DNA of 64,000 bases from JANYHF01 sp963732765 (GTDB lineage Bacteria > Pseudomonadota > Alphaproteobacteria > Rhizobiales > Hyphomicrobiaceae). Position 1 is the first letter of the stretch. Each line of letters begins with the position of its first letter. This document shows positions 43,814 to 52,546 of this stretch, one piece after another. The notes under the pieces were generated by a model. That model worked only from the letters and a program-made list of their open reading frames with translations. It did no database searches and had not been told where the DNA came from. Location: the NCBI GenBank assembly GCA_963732765.1, contig CAVTAS010000010.1, forward strand, positions 496,001 through 560,000, in the 5' to 3' direction. The position numbers and the translations under genes were made by a program.

Positions 43814-43900
43814 TGGTGCGGCCAAGAGGACTCGAACCTCCACGAGATTTCTCCCGCTAGCACCTCAAGCTAGTGCGTCTACCAATTCCGCCATGGCCGC
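43814..43900 (-). tRNA. tRNA-Leu (anticodon GAG)
   Basis: Read on the minus strand: acceptor GCGGCCA with TGGCCGC, a long variable arm (CGGGAGAAATCTCG) typical of leucine tRNA, anticodon loop CTTGAGG giving GAG, T-loop GGTTCGAGTCC, encoded CCA. Length 87 nt. The 185 bp to tRNA-Val contain no gene. Confidence 0.96.
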
Positions 43901-44026
43901 ATTGCGACCGGCGGGGCAGGGCCCAGCGCCGGACGACGCGGGGTTGGTAACAGGGCGCACCGGCGTTTGCAAGCCAGCATGATCGGCAGGCTTGACGGTA
44001 TTGCCCGCGACCGGCAAACCGGCCCG

Positions 44027-45214
44027 ATGACCCAAAGCAATCTCCCCCGGATCGCGCTTGTCACGGGCGCCGCACGGCGCATCGGACGCGCTATCGCCCT
44101 GAAGTTGGCCACTGACGGCTGGCAGGTCGCGGTGCATCATAACGGTTCGGCAGCCGAGGCGGCCGGCACTGTCGCTGATATCGAGGCGCTCGGGCAGCGG
44201 GCGGCCGCGTTGTCAGCGGACTTGGCCGATCCCGCCCAGGTCGCTGGGCTGATCCCGGCCTGCATCGCCGCCCTTGGGGCGCCGAACTGCCTCGTCAACA
44301 ACGCCTCGCTGTTTCTGCCCGACCAGGTCGGTGGCCTGGAGATCGACCTCTGGGAGCGGCATCAGGCCATCAATTTGCGCGCGCCGGTAATGCTGGCGCA
44401 GGCGTTCGCCATCGCGCTCCCTGCCGGCGTTGAGGGCAATATTGTCAACCTGATCGACCAGCGGGTGTGGAAACCGAACCCGCTGTTTCTTTCCTATGCC
44501 ATTGCAAAGAATGGGCTTTTGGCTGCCAATACGATGCTGGCGCAGGCCCTGGCGCCGCGCATCCGGGTCAACGCGATTGGCCCCGGACCGACGCTGCCGA
44601 GCATCCATCAGAGCCCAGAGCAATTTGCCCAGGAGTGCCGCGCCCTGCCTCTGGAACATGGTACGTCGCCGGAGGAAATTGCCGCGGCAGTGCTGTTTCT
44701 GATCGGCGCACGGGCCATGACGGGCCAGATGATCGCGCTTGATGGCGGCCAGCACCTGGCCTGGCAGACGCCCGATCTGGCGGCCAGCAGCGGCGGCGTC
44801 ACCCGCCAGACGCTCACATCCCTCCCGCCGTCGGCGCCGACCCCCGCCCCCGTTTTTGGTATGCGCCATGTTCTGATCGAGGACCTGGAACTGATGTCCA
44901 TGATCGGTGTGCACGACGCCGAGCGGCGCGCCCCGCAGCGCGTGCTGATCAACGTCGATCTGGCCGTGCGCGAGACCGGGCCGGCCAGCGGTGACCGGCT
45001 GGACGATGTGCTCGACTACTCGGTGATCGTCGGCAAGATCGAGCAGACGGTGAAGGCCGGCCACATCAACCTGGTCGAAACGCTCGCCGAACGTGTGGCC
45101 TCAGTCTGCCTGGACGATGTCCGCGTAGCATCCGTGCAGGTGCGTATAGAAAAGCCGGATGTGATCGCCAATGCCGGCTCGGTCGGCGTCGAGATCTGGC
45201 GCGCAAGGGGTTGA
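44027..45214 (+). CDS. folB: Pteridine-reductase-like SDR fused to dihydroneopterin aldolase
   Basis: A 395-residue fusion from ATG 44027. Residues 1-255 are an SDR with TGAARRIGRAIALKL, NNAS and YAIAKNGLL, close to FolM/PTR1-type dihydropteridine or dihydrofolate reductases. After a Pro/Ser linker, residues 279-395 (HVLIEDLELMSMIGVHDAER...VRIEKPDVIANAGSVGVEI) form FolB, which cleaves dihydroneopterin. The conserved Glu and Lys of the aldolase are present. Both activities serve folate or pterin synthesis, so the fusion is functionally sensible. Confidence 0.9.
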   Translation: MTQSNLPRIALVTGAARRIGRAIALKLATDGWQVAVHHNGSAAEAAGTVADIEALGQRAAALSADLADPAQVAGLIPACIAALGAPNCLVNNASLFLPDQVGGLEIDLWERHQAINLRAPVMLAQAFAIALPAGVEGNIVNLIDQRVWKPNPLFLSYAIAKNGLLAANTMLAQALAPRIRVNAIGPGPTLPSIHQSPEQFAQECRALPLEHGTSPEEIAAAVLFLIGARAMTGQMIALDGGQHLAWQTPDLAASSGGVTRQTLTSLPPSAPTPAPVFGMRHVLIEDLELMSMIGVHDAERRAPQRVLINVDLAVRETGPASGDRLDDVLDYSVIVGKIEQTVKAGHINLVETLAERVASVCLDDVRVASVQVRIEKPDVIANAGSVGVEIWRARG

Positions 45215-45278
45215 TTGTTAACGGCGCGTTATCGGTTGCAGCTGCATTCGGTTGTTGAATTCGGCTCGCAATCACAAT

Positions 45279-45298
45279 TTTGACCTTGAAGGGTCAAA
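45279..45298. promoter_or_regulatory. Short inverted repeat upstream of the glucosaminidase-like gene
   Basis: TTTGACC-TTGAAG-GGTCAAA, a perfect seven-base repeat, between the SDR-FolB stop and the next start. It could be a regulator site or a weak terminator; nothing in the sequence decides. Confidence 0.35.
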
Positions 45299-45439
45299 CT
45301 GCGGCCGCTCGTAACGAAAAAATAACCACACCTAGCTGATCAATCAGTGGCGGCCAGTCGAGTGTCTGGGTTGAGGCTCGGCCGGCCAACGAAAACCAAG
45401 CGCGTCAATCGCGCGCGTAACGCGTTGGGTCAAAGAGTC

Positions 45440-47224
45440 ATGAAGCGTTTGCGTACCCCGTTCGCCGTGGCCTGCATGGTCATTGCCGCTGCTCCGTTTG
45501 CCTTTGTTGCCGGCGCTCCAACGGCTTTCGCTGCCACCACGCCCCAGATACTCACCACCAAGTCCAACAAAGTGCCAGCCTGCGTTACGCCAGGGCGCCT
45601 GATGCGGATGCTGGAAAAGCGCAACACCGCGCTGCTGCCCAAACTTAGAGGCATCGCCACCATCTACAAAAAACACGGTGAGGCGCTGCGCCTTCGCTGG
45701 GACTACGCCTTCTACCAGATGCTGGTGGAAACAAATTACTTGAAGTTCTACGCACCCGGCGGCAAGCCCGGCGACGTCAGCCCTGGCCAGAACAATTTCG
45801 CCGGCCTGGGAGCCACTGGCAAGCGCGCACCCGGCGAGAGCTTCGCCTCGGTGGACGCCGGCGTTCTGGCCCATCTCCATCATGTCCGTCTTTACTCGGG
45901 CGATCCGGTCGAGAACCCGGTTGCCGAGCGCACCAAGCTGGTGACCGATCTGATCCTGCCCTGGGCGCAGAGTCTGAAGCGGCCGGTGACCTTTACCGAT
46001 CTTACGCGCAGGTGGGCTCCTGTCGGTCATCGCTACTCCGACGCCATCGAGGGGACGGCCGAGAACTTCCGCAAGAATTTCTGTAACAGCGCCGAGCCCG
46101 ACGAGACCGCCGCCGACCAGGTCGTCGATCCGACGGCTGAAGTGGTGGCCGAGGCTGCGCCCGCTGTGGTCGCGCCTGCCGCCAAGCCAAAAGCCAAGGC
46201 CAAGGTTGTGCTGATCCAGCCGCCAGTGATCGAAGCGCCTGCCGCTGAGCCTGTAGTCGCAGAGACCGCCGCGGAAGCACCTGCTGCGGATGTGCCCGCT
46301 GCGGATATGGCAGCCGTCGAGACGCCCGCCGCCGATGGCGAAGTGACGCTGTCCGGCCCTGCGCTCAAGAAGGTGGCGAAAGCCGCGACACCCGCCAAGC
46401 AGGTCGTCGCCGTCGAGGAGCCCGCGCAAGTTATTGCGACGGCCGAAGAGCCCGCCGCTCCCGCCGAGCCGGCCAAAGTGGTCGCGCAGGCTGCCCGTAA
46501 GGCGCCCGCAAAGGTCGTCAAGGTTGCGGTCGCCGAAGCAGCGGCGCCCGAGAAACTGGCGGTTGATGCTACCGTGACCGCGCCATCGGTAGAAGCCGAT
46601 CTGGCCGCCGCCACAGCCAAGCTGGACGGGCTCGATACCGCCGCCAGTGAAGCGGTTCCCGAGGCCCCGCCGGTCGCCACGGCCGACGCAGCAAGCGACG
46701 TGGCCTCATCCAACGAAGGTGACGGCGGCGCGAGCGAAGTCACGCTGGAAGAGGCGACGGCGGCCAAGGCTGCCGCGGAGAAGCCCACCGCCACAGTCGT
46801 TGCGGTGGCCGATGCGGCTGACGCCCCGGTCGTCAAGGGGCACGCTGCCAAGGCAAAGGTTGCGGCCAAGGTTGTGCAGGCCGCCGCCGAGGACACCAGC
46901 GATGCTGTTGCGACGGCCGAAAGCCCGGCTGAGGACGCCGCAGGCAACACCCACCTCGCCTCGATGAAAGTGCCTGCCAATCCGGCGTCGTCCAAGCCTT
47001 GCAAGGTGTTCTCGGCCAGCTATGGAGGCGGCTTGGCGATGCTGATCCAGTCCCCCGATGGCGATCGCATCAAGTACACGGCGCTGACCGTGAACGAGGC
47101 CAAAGCCGACGCACAGGCCAAGGCGTTCATCAACGTCTATGCCAAGGGTGGCCAGAAGATTGCCCAGTTCGGCACCCAGAACGAGGCCCTTACCAAGGCC
47201 TTCGAGCTCTGCCCTGAAGGCTGA
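45440..47224 (+). CDS. Exported glucosaminidase-domain protein with long Ala/Lys/Pro-rich region
   Basis: A 594-residue protein from ATG 45440 (MKRLRTPFAVACMVIAAAP), with a signal peptide cleaved near AFA-ATTP. Residues about 45-215 resemble the glucosaminidase/peptidoglycan hydrolase fold (YAFYQMLVETNYLKF, SPGQNNFAGLGATG, VLAHLHHVRLYSGD). The stretch 225-520 is low-complexity, Ala/Val/Pro/Lys/Glu-rich and probably disordered. A compact C-terminal domain (SKPCKVFSASYGGGLAMLI to ELCPEG) with two cysteines follows. Role in wall remodelling is inferred. Confidence 0.8.
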   Translation: MKRLRTPFAVACMVIAAAPFAFVAGAPTAFAATTPQILTTKSNKVPACVTPGRLMRMLEKRNTALLPKLRGIATIYKKHGEALRLRWDYAFYQMLVETNYLKFYAPGGKPGDVSPGQNNFAGLGATGKRAPGESFASVDAGVLAHLHHVRLYSGDPVENPVAERTKLVTDLILPWAQSLKRPVTFTDLTRRWAPVGHRYSDAIEGTAENFRKNFCNSAEPDETAADQVVDPTAEVVAEAAPAVVAPAAKPKAKAKVVLIQPPVIEAPAAEPVVAETAAEAPAADVPAADMAAVETPAADGEVTLSGPALKKVAKAATPAKQVVAVEEPAQVIATAEEPAAPAEPAKVVAQAARKAPAKVVKVAVAEAAAPEKLAVDATVTAPSVEADLAAATAKLDGLDTAASEAVPEAPPVATADAASDVASSNEGDGGASEVTLEEATAAKAAAEKPTATVVAVADAADAPVVKGHAAKAKVAAKVVQAAAEDTSDAVATAESPAEDAAGNTHLASMKVPANPASSKPCKVFSASYGGGLAMLIQSPDGDRIKYTALTVNEAKADAQAKAFINVYAKGGQKIAQFGTQNEALTKAFELCPEG

Positions 47225-47247
47225 TTTGCCATCGATACCCTACACAA

Positions 47248-47282
47248 AAACGTCCGCCAGCCCTGTGGGCTGGCGGACGTTT
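47248..47282. terminator. Strong bidirectional terminator
   Basis: A 16-bp perfect stem with a TGT loop (AAACGTCCGCCAGCCC and its complement), flanked by an A-run on the left and T-rich bases on the right, between the convergent glucosaminidase-like and ssb genes. Confidence 0.85.
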
Positions 47283-47305
47283 CACATTCGAGGTATCGTG
47301 TTGAA

Positions 47306-47857
47306 CTAGAACGGGATTTCGTCGTCGAGATCCTTCTCGAAGCCGCCACTTGGCGCTCCGCCGCCGGAGCGCGCGCCACTGCGCGCAGCCCCGCCGGCCG
47401 GTGCGCTGTAGCCGCCCGGACCCGACCGCTCGGGTGGGCCCGAGGCGTAGTCCGACGGACCGTCCTCCTGGAGCGCCCCCATGCCCGCGCCGCCGCCCTG
47501 GCCCTGACGCCCGTCAAGCGACGTCAGCACCGAGTTGAAACCCTGCAGCACCACCTCGGTCGAATACTTCTCGACGCCTGCCTGATCGGTCCATTTGCGG
47601 GTCTGCAGCTGCCCCTCAACGTAAACCTTGGCGCCCTTCTTCAGGTACTGCTCGGCAAATTTGCACAGCGGCTCGCTGAAGATCACCACGCGGTGCCACT
47701 CGGTCTTTTCCTTGCGCTCGCCACTGGACTTGTCGCGCCAGCTCTCCGATGTCGCGAGATTGAGATTGCAAATCGGCCGGCCATCCTGGGTGCGACGGAT
47801 TTCGGGATCCTTGCCCAGATTGCCGATCAGGATCACCTTGTTGACGGAGCCTGCCAT
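47306..47857 (-). CDS. ssb: Single-stranded DNA-binding protein
   Basis: A 183-residue protein from ATG 47855-47857 (MAGSVNKVILIGNLGKDPEI). It has the OB-fold with WHRVVIFSEPLCKFAEQYLKKG and YVEGQLQTRKW, then a Gly-rich linker and the acidic tip DLDDEIPF that recruits repair and replication partners. Essential for replication, recombination and repair. Confidence 0.97.
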   Translation of the reverse strand: MAGSVNKVILIGNLGKDPEIRRTQDGRPICNLNLATSESWRDKSSGERKEKTEWHRVVIFSEPLCKFAEQYLKKGAKVYVEGQLQTRKWTDQAGVEKYSTEVVLQGFNSVLTSLDGRQGQGGGAGMGALQEDGPSDYASGPPERSGPGGYSAPAGGAARSGARSGGGAPSGGFEKDLDDEIPF

Positions 47858-48147
47858 GACGCGTTGCCTTTCCTGTCGTGTCGAATCGAATTGTAGCAGC
47901 CACTGCAATCCAATGGCGATACTGCGGAGCGCTTCTCCACAACGACGCCTTGCGCCGCGAGGGGCTGCCCCTGGCGCGAGGCTCGCCCGAATGTTCCCTT
48001 AATGTTCACACTAGCACCGCCTGATCGCCCCCGCAAGACACTGCTTGCAGACCGAAGCGGTGGCATTTCGAGCCAGTGCAACGGATTGTTTACGCGATGG
48101 AGCTAGTGTGGAGAGGTGGTCGCGCTGGTTTGGCGCAGGAGTTGTCC

Positions 48148-48621
48148 ATGTTGCGTTCCCTGCCTTCCGGTCTAGTCCTCAGCGCCCTTGCCGTTCTGTC
48201 GTTCGGCGCCGGCATAGCGGTGGAGCCACTGTTCGAGCGCTCGGCCCAGGCCACCATTCCGGCTCGCGCCGCAAAGTCGCAGCAACCCGCGATCAAAGCC
48301 GCATTACCCACAGTTGCGCCCGCAAGTGTGCCAGCCCCGCCCCCTGCGGCTGAAGCTAGTGCGACCTCGACAGAAACGCTACCGACGCCTCCAGTGGCTA
48401 CCGAAGCAGCCGCGCAGGAACTCCCGCAACCGTCCGAAATCGAAGGCCGGGATGCCGAGAAGAATGTCGAGTTCGTCGAGATGAAGAACCTGCCCGAGCA
48501 GGACGGGCAAGGGGAACCGGGGCAGGATGTGGATATGGTGGACGAGCCGATCGAGCCGGAAGACTCGCAGGCCACGGCGCCAGCCACTCCGACCGATGCT
48601 CCCGACGCCACTCAGAACTGA
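48148..48621 (+). CDS. Membrane-anchored or exported Ala/Pro/Glu-rich protein, function unknown
   Basis: A 157-residue product from ATG 48148 (MLRSLPSGLVLSALAVLSFG); an ATG at 48097 would add 17 residues. A single N-terminal hydrophobic segment is followed by a proline/alanine-rich then acidic region (EDGQGEPGQDVDM-like segments, EPIEPEDSQA), with no domain recognised. It resembles linker-type periplasmic proteins. Converges closely on the GNAT gene. Confidence 0.5.
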   Translation: MLRSLPSGLVLSALAVLSFGAGIAVEPLFERSAQATIPARAAKSQQPAIKAALPTVAPASVPAPPPAAEASATSTETLPTPPVATEAAAQELPQPSEIEGRDAEKNVEFVEMKNLPEQDGQGEPGQDVDMVDEPIEPEDSQATAPATPTDAPDATQN

Positions 48622-48623
48622 CG

Positions 48624-49148
48624 CTAGTCAGACGCGTCGGCAAGCGCGTCGAAGCGGTCCAGCTTGATGACAAAACTACTATCGCCCTCAAGCTTGGTAA
48701 ATCCCAGCCGTTGGTAGTATTGCTCAGCTGACCGGTTGCGCGCATCCACATCGAGGCGCATGAATCGAGCGCCCTGGTGGCGCGCCAACTCAGCGGTCGC
48801 GGCCAGCAATCGGCGCCCGAGGCGACTGCCACGAAGTTCTTTTTTCACAAACAAATCAATAACATATATCCCAGGTGAGCCGACCCAGGTCGAGAATATG
48901 ACCGAATAGACGCACACCCCGACCACGTCTCCTGCCGCACTCTCAGCCACCACGCCGCGCCAGAGTGGATGCGCGCCCGACCCAGCCTCGGCCAGCGCCT
49001 CGGGCGTGACTTTGGCCAGCCGCTCATCGCCAACATGGGCAGCAAGCGCCCGCACCAGTGCTACTATCGCGTGGCTATCCTGAGGCCGTGCCGCCCGCAC
49101 TGAGACGGCTGCCGCAGCGCTTACCGGAAGGGGCGAAACGGGGTCCAT
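48624..49148 (-). CDS. GNAT family N-acetyltransferase
   Basis: A 174-residue acetyl-CoA-dependent acyltransferase. The GNAT core includes VIDLFVKKELRGSRLGRRLLAATAELA (motif A, R-G-S-R-L-G-R acetyl-CoA loop) and RLDVDARNRSAEQYYQRLGF (motif B). Substrate unknown; the fold covers small amines and protein N-termini. Confidence 0.88.
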   Translation of the reverse strand: MDPVSPLPVSAAAAVSVRAARPQDSHAIVALVRALAAHVGDERLAKVTPEALAEAGSGAHPLWRGVVAESAAGDVVGVCVYSVIFSTWVGSPGIYVIDLFVKKELRGSRLGRRLLAATAELARHQGARFMRLDVDARNRSAEQYYQRLGFTKLEGDSSFVIKLDRFDALADASD

Positions 49149-50094
49149 GATCCATTGGGTCGGTCCAGAAGCGTTCTGTCAAGATCGCCGCAAAGAACTG
49201 TCGCGTTGTGCCGCGTTGTGTCGTTGGTCTGATTGACTTGCCGTAGTGTTCGGGTTGCGACGGCGCGATGTGCTGTAGCCCGCCGTGAACGTCCTACCGA
49301 GTTCATCTCCGTCCATTGTCCGATCTACACGACCAAGAGCCGTTGCCGGAGATTGAATTCGGGCAGCGATTTCCATTGTACGTAAGGGAATCTGACAACC
49401 ACCTAGCATGGCAATTGTCAGGGTGCCGCGTAACTGCTCACACCACAGCGCGCGCTCTCAGACATTGTTGGTCGGCGGAACATCGCGGCGCGTGACCAAC
49501 ACGAACAACTTCTGGCGGCAGGCCGCGAAGGCCCGTTTGTGATCGAGTCCGGCCTTGCGATTGGGCGAGACGGCGAGCAGCGCAGCGAGCCGGCGGTCGA
49601 GATCGCGGCGCCAGCCGACATCGAGCGGCTGCATGCGTGAGCGCATGTGCTCCCAGTCACCATAACTGGCGTTGCGCGCGACGTGATCCTGACCGGATTG
49701 GCCGGCGACAACAAGTCGCTGGCTGATCGCCTCATGACAAGTGAGTTCCGTTTTGTGGCGCTCGAAGGCCTGATCGGCGACGTCGGACGCTAATCTGATC
49801 GCATTGACGCTACTTGGCGTGAGCTCTGCACCAAACTCGATGGGCTCCTGACTTCGCTGTCCGCCTCACCCTGTGCAGTGCCATGGCCTCCAATGTCATA
49901 AACATCTCGCTGGCTGCCATGATCCGGCTGGCGTTCAATACTGAAACGGCAGCACCTCGCGCCGCTGGCAACCCATTGCGACCTGCATTCCGACTTCGGC
50001 GTCCTGTTGCGCTTGGCTACCGCGATCTATCTGTTTGCCAAACGACGGCCCGATCCGGCACACTGACAAGCCCACGGATGTTGGAGATTTCACC
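49149..50094. other. 946-bp accessory region with transposase debris
   Basis: Contains one decayed transposase reading frame (about 49458-49873, minus strand) and otherwise no intact gene. The right 200 bp provide the promoter and leader of the deaminase gene. No insertion-sequence ends were identified. Confidence 0.6.
49458..49873 (-). pseudogene. Transposase remnant, IS66-like C-terminal region
   Basis: The minus strand is open for about 138 codons without a proper start. Near its end it reads LDRRLAALLAVSPN...RAFAACRQKLFVLVTRRDVPPTNNV, then a TGA, followed in frame by ERAL. This matches the DELFVFLTxxxVPPTNNxSERALRP signature of IS66-type transposases with one stop at the S codon. Missing: the N-terminal two thirds and terminal repeats. 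Confidence 0.55.
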
Positions 50095-50574
50095 ATGCCG
50101 AGCAGACCCACGAAACCTGACCCAGTCGGTTTGAACGCGACCGAAATGAAATTCCTGCGCATGGCCTATGACGAGGCCAAGGCCGGATATGACGAGGGCG
50201 GATGCCCGATTGGCAGCGTAATCACCGAGGGCGAGCGGCTGGTGTCGCGCGGGCGCAATCAGCGCGTCCAGGGCGGCGATCCGATTGCGCACGGCGAGAT
50301 GGATGCGCTGCGCAAGGCCGGTCGGCAGAAGAGCTATCGCAAGATGACGCTCTATACCTCGCTCAGCCCCTGCATGATGTGTACTGGGACGATCATCCAG
50401 TTCGGCATCCCGCGCGTCATCGTCGGCGAGAATGTCAATTTCGGCGGTAACGAGGAGTTTTTGCGCTCGCGCGGCGTCGAGGTGGTGGTGGTCAATGATG
50501 CCGATTGCATCGCGCTGATGAAGCGTTTCATCGCGGAACAGCCGGCGCTGTGGAACGAGGATATTGCCGAGTAG
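50095..50574 (+). CDS. Nucleoside/cytosine deaminase, yeast FCY1-like
   Basis: A 159-residue zinc hydrolase from ATG 50095. Zinc ligands and the proton shuttle are H66 and E68 (AHGEMDAL) with C93 and C96 (SPCMMCTG). The C-terminal part GIPRVIVGENVNFGGNEEFL...VNDADCIALMKRFI...WNEDI is close to the yeast cytosine deaminase FCY1 in sequence and length, more so than to bacterial tRNA adenosine deaminase. It probably deaminates cytosine or a related base. The TAG stop is provided by the following palindromic repeat. Confidence 0.88.
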   Translation: MPSRPTKPDPVGLNATEMKFLRMAYDEAKAGYDEGGCPIGSVITEGERLVSRGRNQRVQGGDPIAHGEMDALRKAGRQKSYRKMTLYTSLSPCMMCTGTIIQFGIPRVIVGENVNFGGNEEFLRSRGVEVVVVNDADCIALMKRFIAEQPALWNEDIAE

Positions 50575-50644
50575 GGGCGACCCGTGGGTCGCGCTCACGC
50601 AGCGGGCTGTGCGGGTTTGGAGGCGACCCACAGGTCGCCCCTAC
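50571..50644. repeat. GTAGGGGCGACC inverted repeat
   Basis: Arms 50571-50592 and 50623-50644 pair at 21 of 22 positions around a 30-base loop. The left arm contains the deaminase stop codon. The element separates convergent genes. Confidence 0.92.
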
Positions 50645-50676
50645 ATCGCAACACAGTGTTTCCGCCTAACGAAGTG

Positions 50677-51744
50677 TCAACGCGGCAGCACGAACGCGGC
50701 TTGCGGTTTCCAGGCCAGTTCCACCGGCACGCCGGGCTGCAATTTCTCCACTCCCTGCTCTTTGCCCAGCAGCAGGCGTACTTCCTGGCCGCCGCCTAGA
50801 TCGACATAGAGCCGGACGGCGGCGCCGAGGAATTCCTCGCCGATCACCGTGCCGGTCAGGCGATTGTCGGACGGCGTTGCCGACGCCAGGACGATCTGAT
50901 CTTCGGGCACGACGAAAGTGATGGCCTCACCGGCGGCGCGGGTGCCGCCCAAGCGGAACGATCCGTGCACGGTATCGACCTTGGCGAGGCCTCCGTCCGA
51001 GCTCGTGACCGTTCCCGAAAAGATGTTTGACGCCCCGACGAACTCGGCCACGAACCGGCTCGCCGGCTTGCGATAGACTTCGACCGGCGTGCCGATCTGC
51101 TCGATGTGGCCCTTGCTCATGATGACCACGCGATCGGCCATCGAGAAGGCCTCGGCGTGGCTGTGCGTGACGTAGACGAAGGTAATGCCGAGGTCGCGCT
51201 GCAGCTTCACCATCAAGCTCTGCATGCGCACTTTCAGGCTGGCGTCGAGCGCCGACAGCGGCTCGTCGAGAAGGAGCAGGCGCGGCTCGGTAACCAGGGC
51301 GCGGGCGAGCGCGACACGCTGGCGCTGGCCGCCGGACAGAGTGTCCACGTTCCGTTCGGCAAATTCGCCCAGCTCCAGGCGGCCGATCCAGTCGAGGGCG
51401 CGGCGCTTTCGCTCGGCCTTGTCGACACTGCGCATCTTCAGGCCAAACTCGACGTTCTCGCGCACATTGAGAAATGGGAACAGCGCCAGCGATTGCCACA
51501 CCATCGGCGTGTCGCGCTTATGGGCGGGCACGTCCAGCAGCGAGGCGCCGGCGAGGCGGATATCGCCCTCCGTCGGCAGCTCCAGTCCCGCCAGCATGCG
51601 CAGCGTCGTGGTCTTGCCGCAGCCCGACGGCCCCATGATGGCCAGGAATTCGCCGCGCTGAATGGTGAGCTGGATGTTCTCGACCGCTACGAACTTGTCG
51701 AAGCGCTTGGTGAGGTTGTCGATCTCGACCAAAGGTTCGGTCAT
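50677..51744 (-). CDS. Spermidine/putrescine-type ABC transporter, ATP-binding protein
   Basis: A 355-residue PotA-like ATPase. Walker A GPSGCGKTTTLRML, signature LSGGQRQRVALARAL, Walker B LLLLDEPLSAL, and the C-terminal TOBE domain (about 280-350) are present. It is the last gene of the four-gene Pot-type operon (54734 to 50677). The order is binding protein, permease, permease, ATPase. Its true substrate may not be a polyamine, given the creatinine genes upstream. Confidence 0.93.
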   Translation of the reverse strand: MTEPLVEIDNLTKRFDKFVAVENIQLTIQRGEFLAIMGPSGCGKTTTLRMLAGLELPTEGDIRLAGASLLDVPAHKRDTPMVWQSLALFPFLNVRENVEFGLKMRSVDKAERKRRALDWIGRLELGEFAERNVDTLSGGQRQRVALARALVTEPRLLLLDEPLSALDASLKVRMQSLMVKLQRDLGITFVYVTHSHAEAFSMADRVVIMSKGHIEQIGTPVEVYRKPASRFVAEFVGASNIFSGTVTSSDGGLAKVDTVHGSFRLGGTRAAGEAITFVVPEDQIVLASATPSDNRLTGTVIGEEFLGAAVRLYVDLGGGQEVRLLLGKEQGVEKLQPGVPVELAWKPQAAFVLPR

Positions 51745-51745
51745 G

Positions 51746-52546
51746 CTATTGCGCCCCCGCCGGTTTGCCGCGCTGCATCAGAAGGAGTTGCGAGACAACA
51801 ATGAGTGTCACCGAAGTGAGGAACACGAACGATCCGATGGCGTTGACGCGCGGATCGACGTTGCCGGTGAAGATTTCCAGGATGAACACCGGGATAGTCT
51901 TATTAAGGCCTGAAACGAACCAGGCGATGGCGAATTCGTCGAACGATACCGCGGCGGTCAGGCACAGCGCCGATATGATGGCGGGGAACGTGAACGGAAT
52001 GATCACCTCGCGCATGGCGCGCCATTCGGAAGCCCCCATGTTCCAGGCGGCCGCTTCCAGGTTCGGGTCCATTTGGTTGAGACGTAGCCGGATGACCGCC
52101 ATGGCGAACGGCGCGGTGAGCACCGTGTGGGCAATGATGATCGAGATAATCTGACCCGAGAGAGCGAAGTTGGAGAACCATCCGAGCATGGCCACGGCCA
52201 TGATGATGAGCGGGATGGTCGGCGGCAACAGGGCAAGGCCGAGGAACAGCGACTTGCCGACAAAGTTGTAGCGGTAATCCGTGTACGCGCCGCCAAAGCC
52301 GATGATGGTCGCCAGAACTGCCGAGATCGACGCCACCGCCAGACTAATGCGCGCCGCCTCCCAGACATTGGGGTCGGCAAAGATCAACTCGTACCAATGC
52401 GTTGTCAGCCCTCCCATCGGCAGCGAGGGAAAACGGTTGGTATCGAACGAGAAGATCACCGCCGTGACGATGGGGGCGAAGACGAAAACGAAGATCAGCG
52501 CCGCGTAGATGCGCAGAGCCCAGGTGCTGGCGGTTCCGTTGTTCAT
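51746..52546 (-). CDS. Pot-type ABC transporter, permease (PotC-like)
   Basis: A 266-residue six-helix permease from ATG 52544-52546 (MNNGTASTWALRIYAALIF). The EAA-type loop reads NLEAAAWNMGASEWRAMREVIIPF. It overlaps the upstream permease gene by four bases and ends one base before the ATPase gene, so all three are translationally linked. Confidence 0.93.
   Translation of the reverse strand: MNNGTASTWALRIYAALIFVFVFAPIVTAVIFSFDTNRFPSLPMGGLTTHWYELIFADPNVWEAARISLAVASISAVLATIIGFGGAYTDYRYNFVGKSLFLGLALLPPTIPLIIMAVAMLGWFSNFALSGQIISIIIAHTVLTAPFAMAVIRLRLNQMDPNLEAAAWNMGASEWRAMREVIIPFTFPAIISALCLTAAVSFDEFAIAWFVSGLNKTIPVFILEIFTGNVDPRVNAIGSFVFLTSVTLIVVSQLLLMQRGKPAGAQ

Noticed and set aside
43554..43900. 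tRNA pair as the edge of an integrated island
   Set aside because: No integrase, no repeat of a tRNA 3' end, and core genes on both sides.
46033..47004. Ser/Ala/Thr-rich 323-codon frame opposite the glucosaminidase-like gene
   Set aside because: Mirror image of the low-complexity spacer on the other strand; composition alone explains it.
49418..49735. Independent 105-residue protein on the minus strand
   Set aside because: It is a frame-shifted shadow of the transposase remnant with Ser/Arg/Pro-biased composition.
50095..50574. Creatinine deaminase, because of the nearby creatinine genes
   Set aside because: Known creatinine deaminase activity belongs to CodA-type amidohydrolases, a different fold; proximity alone is not evidence.
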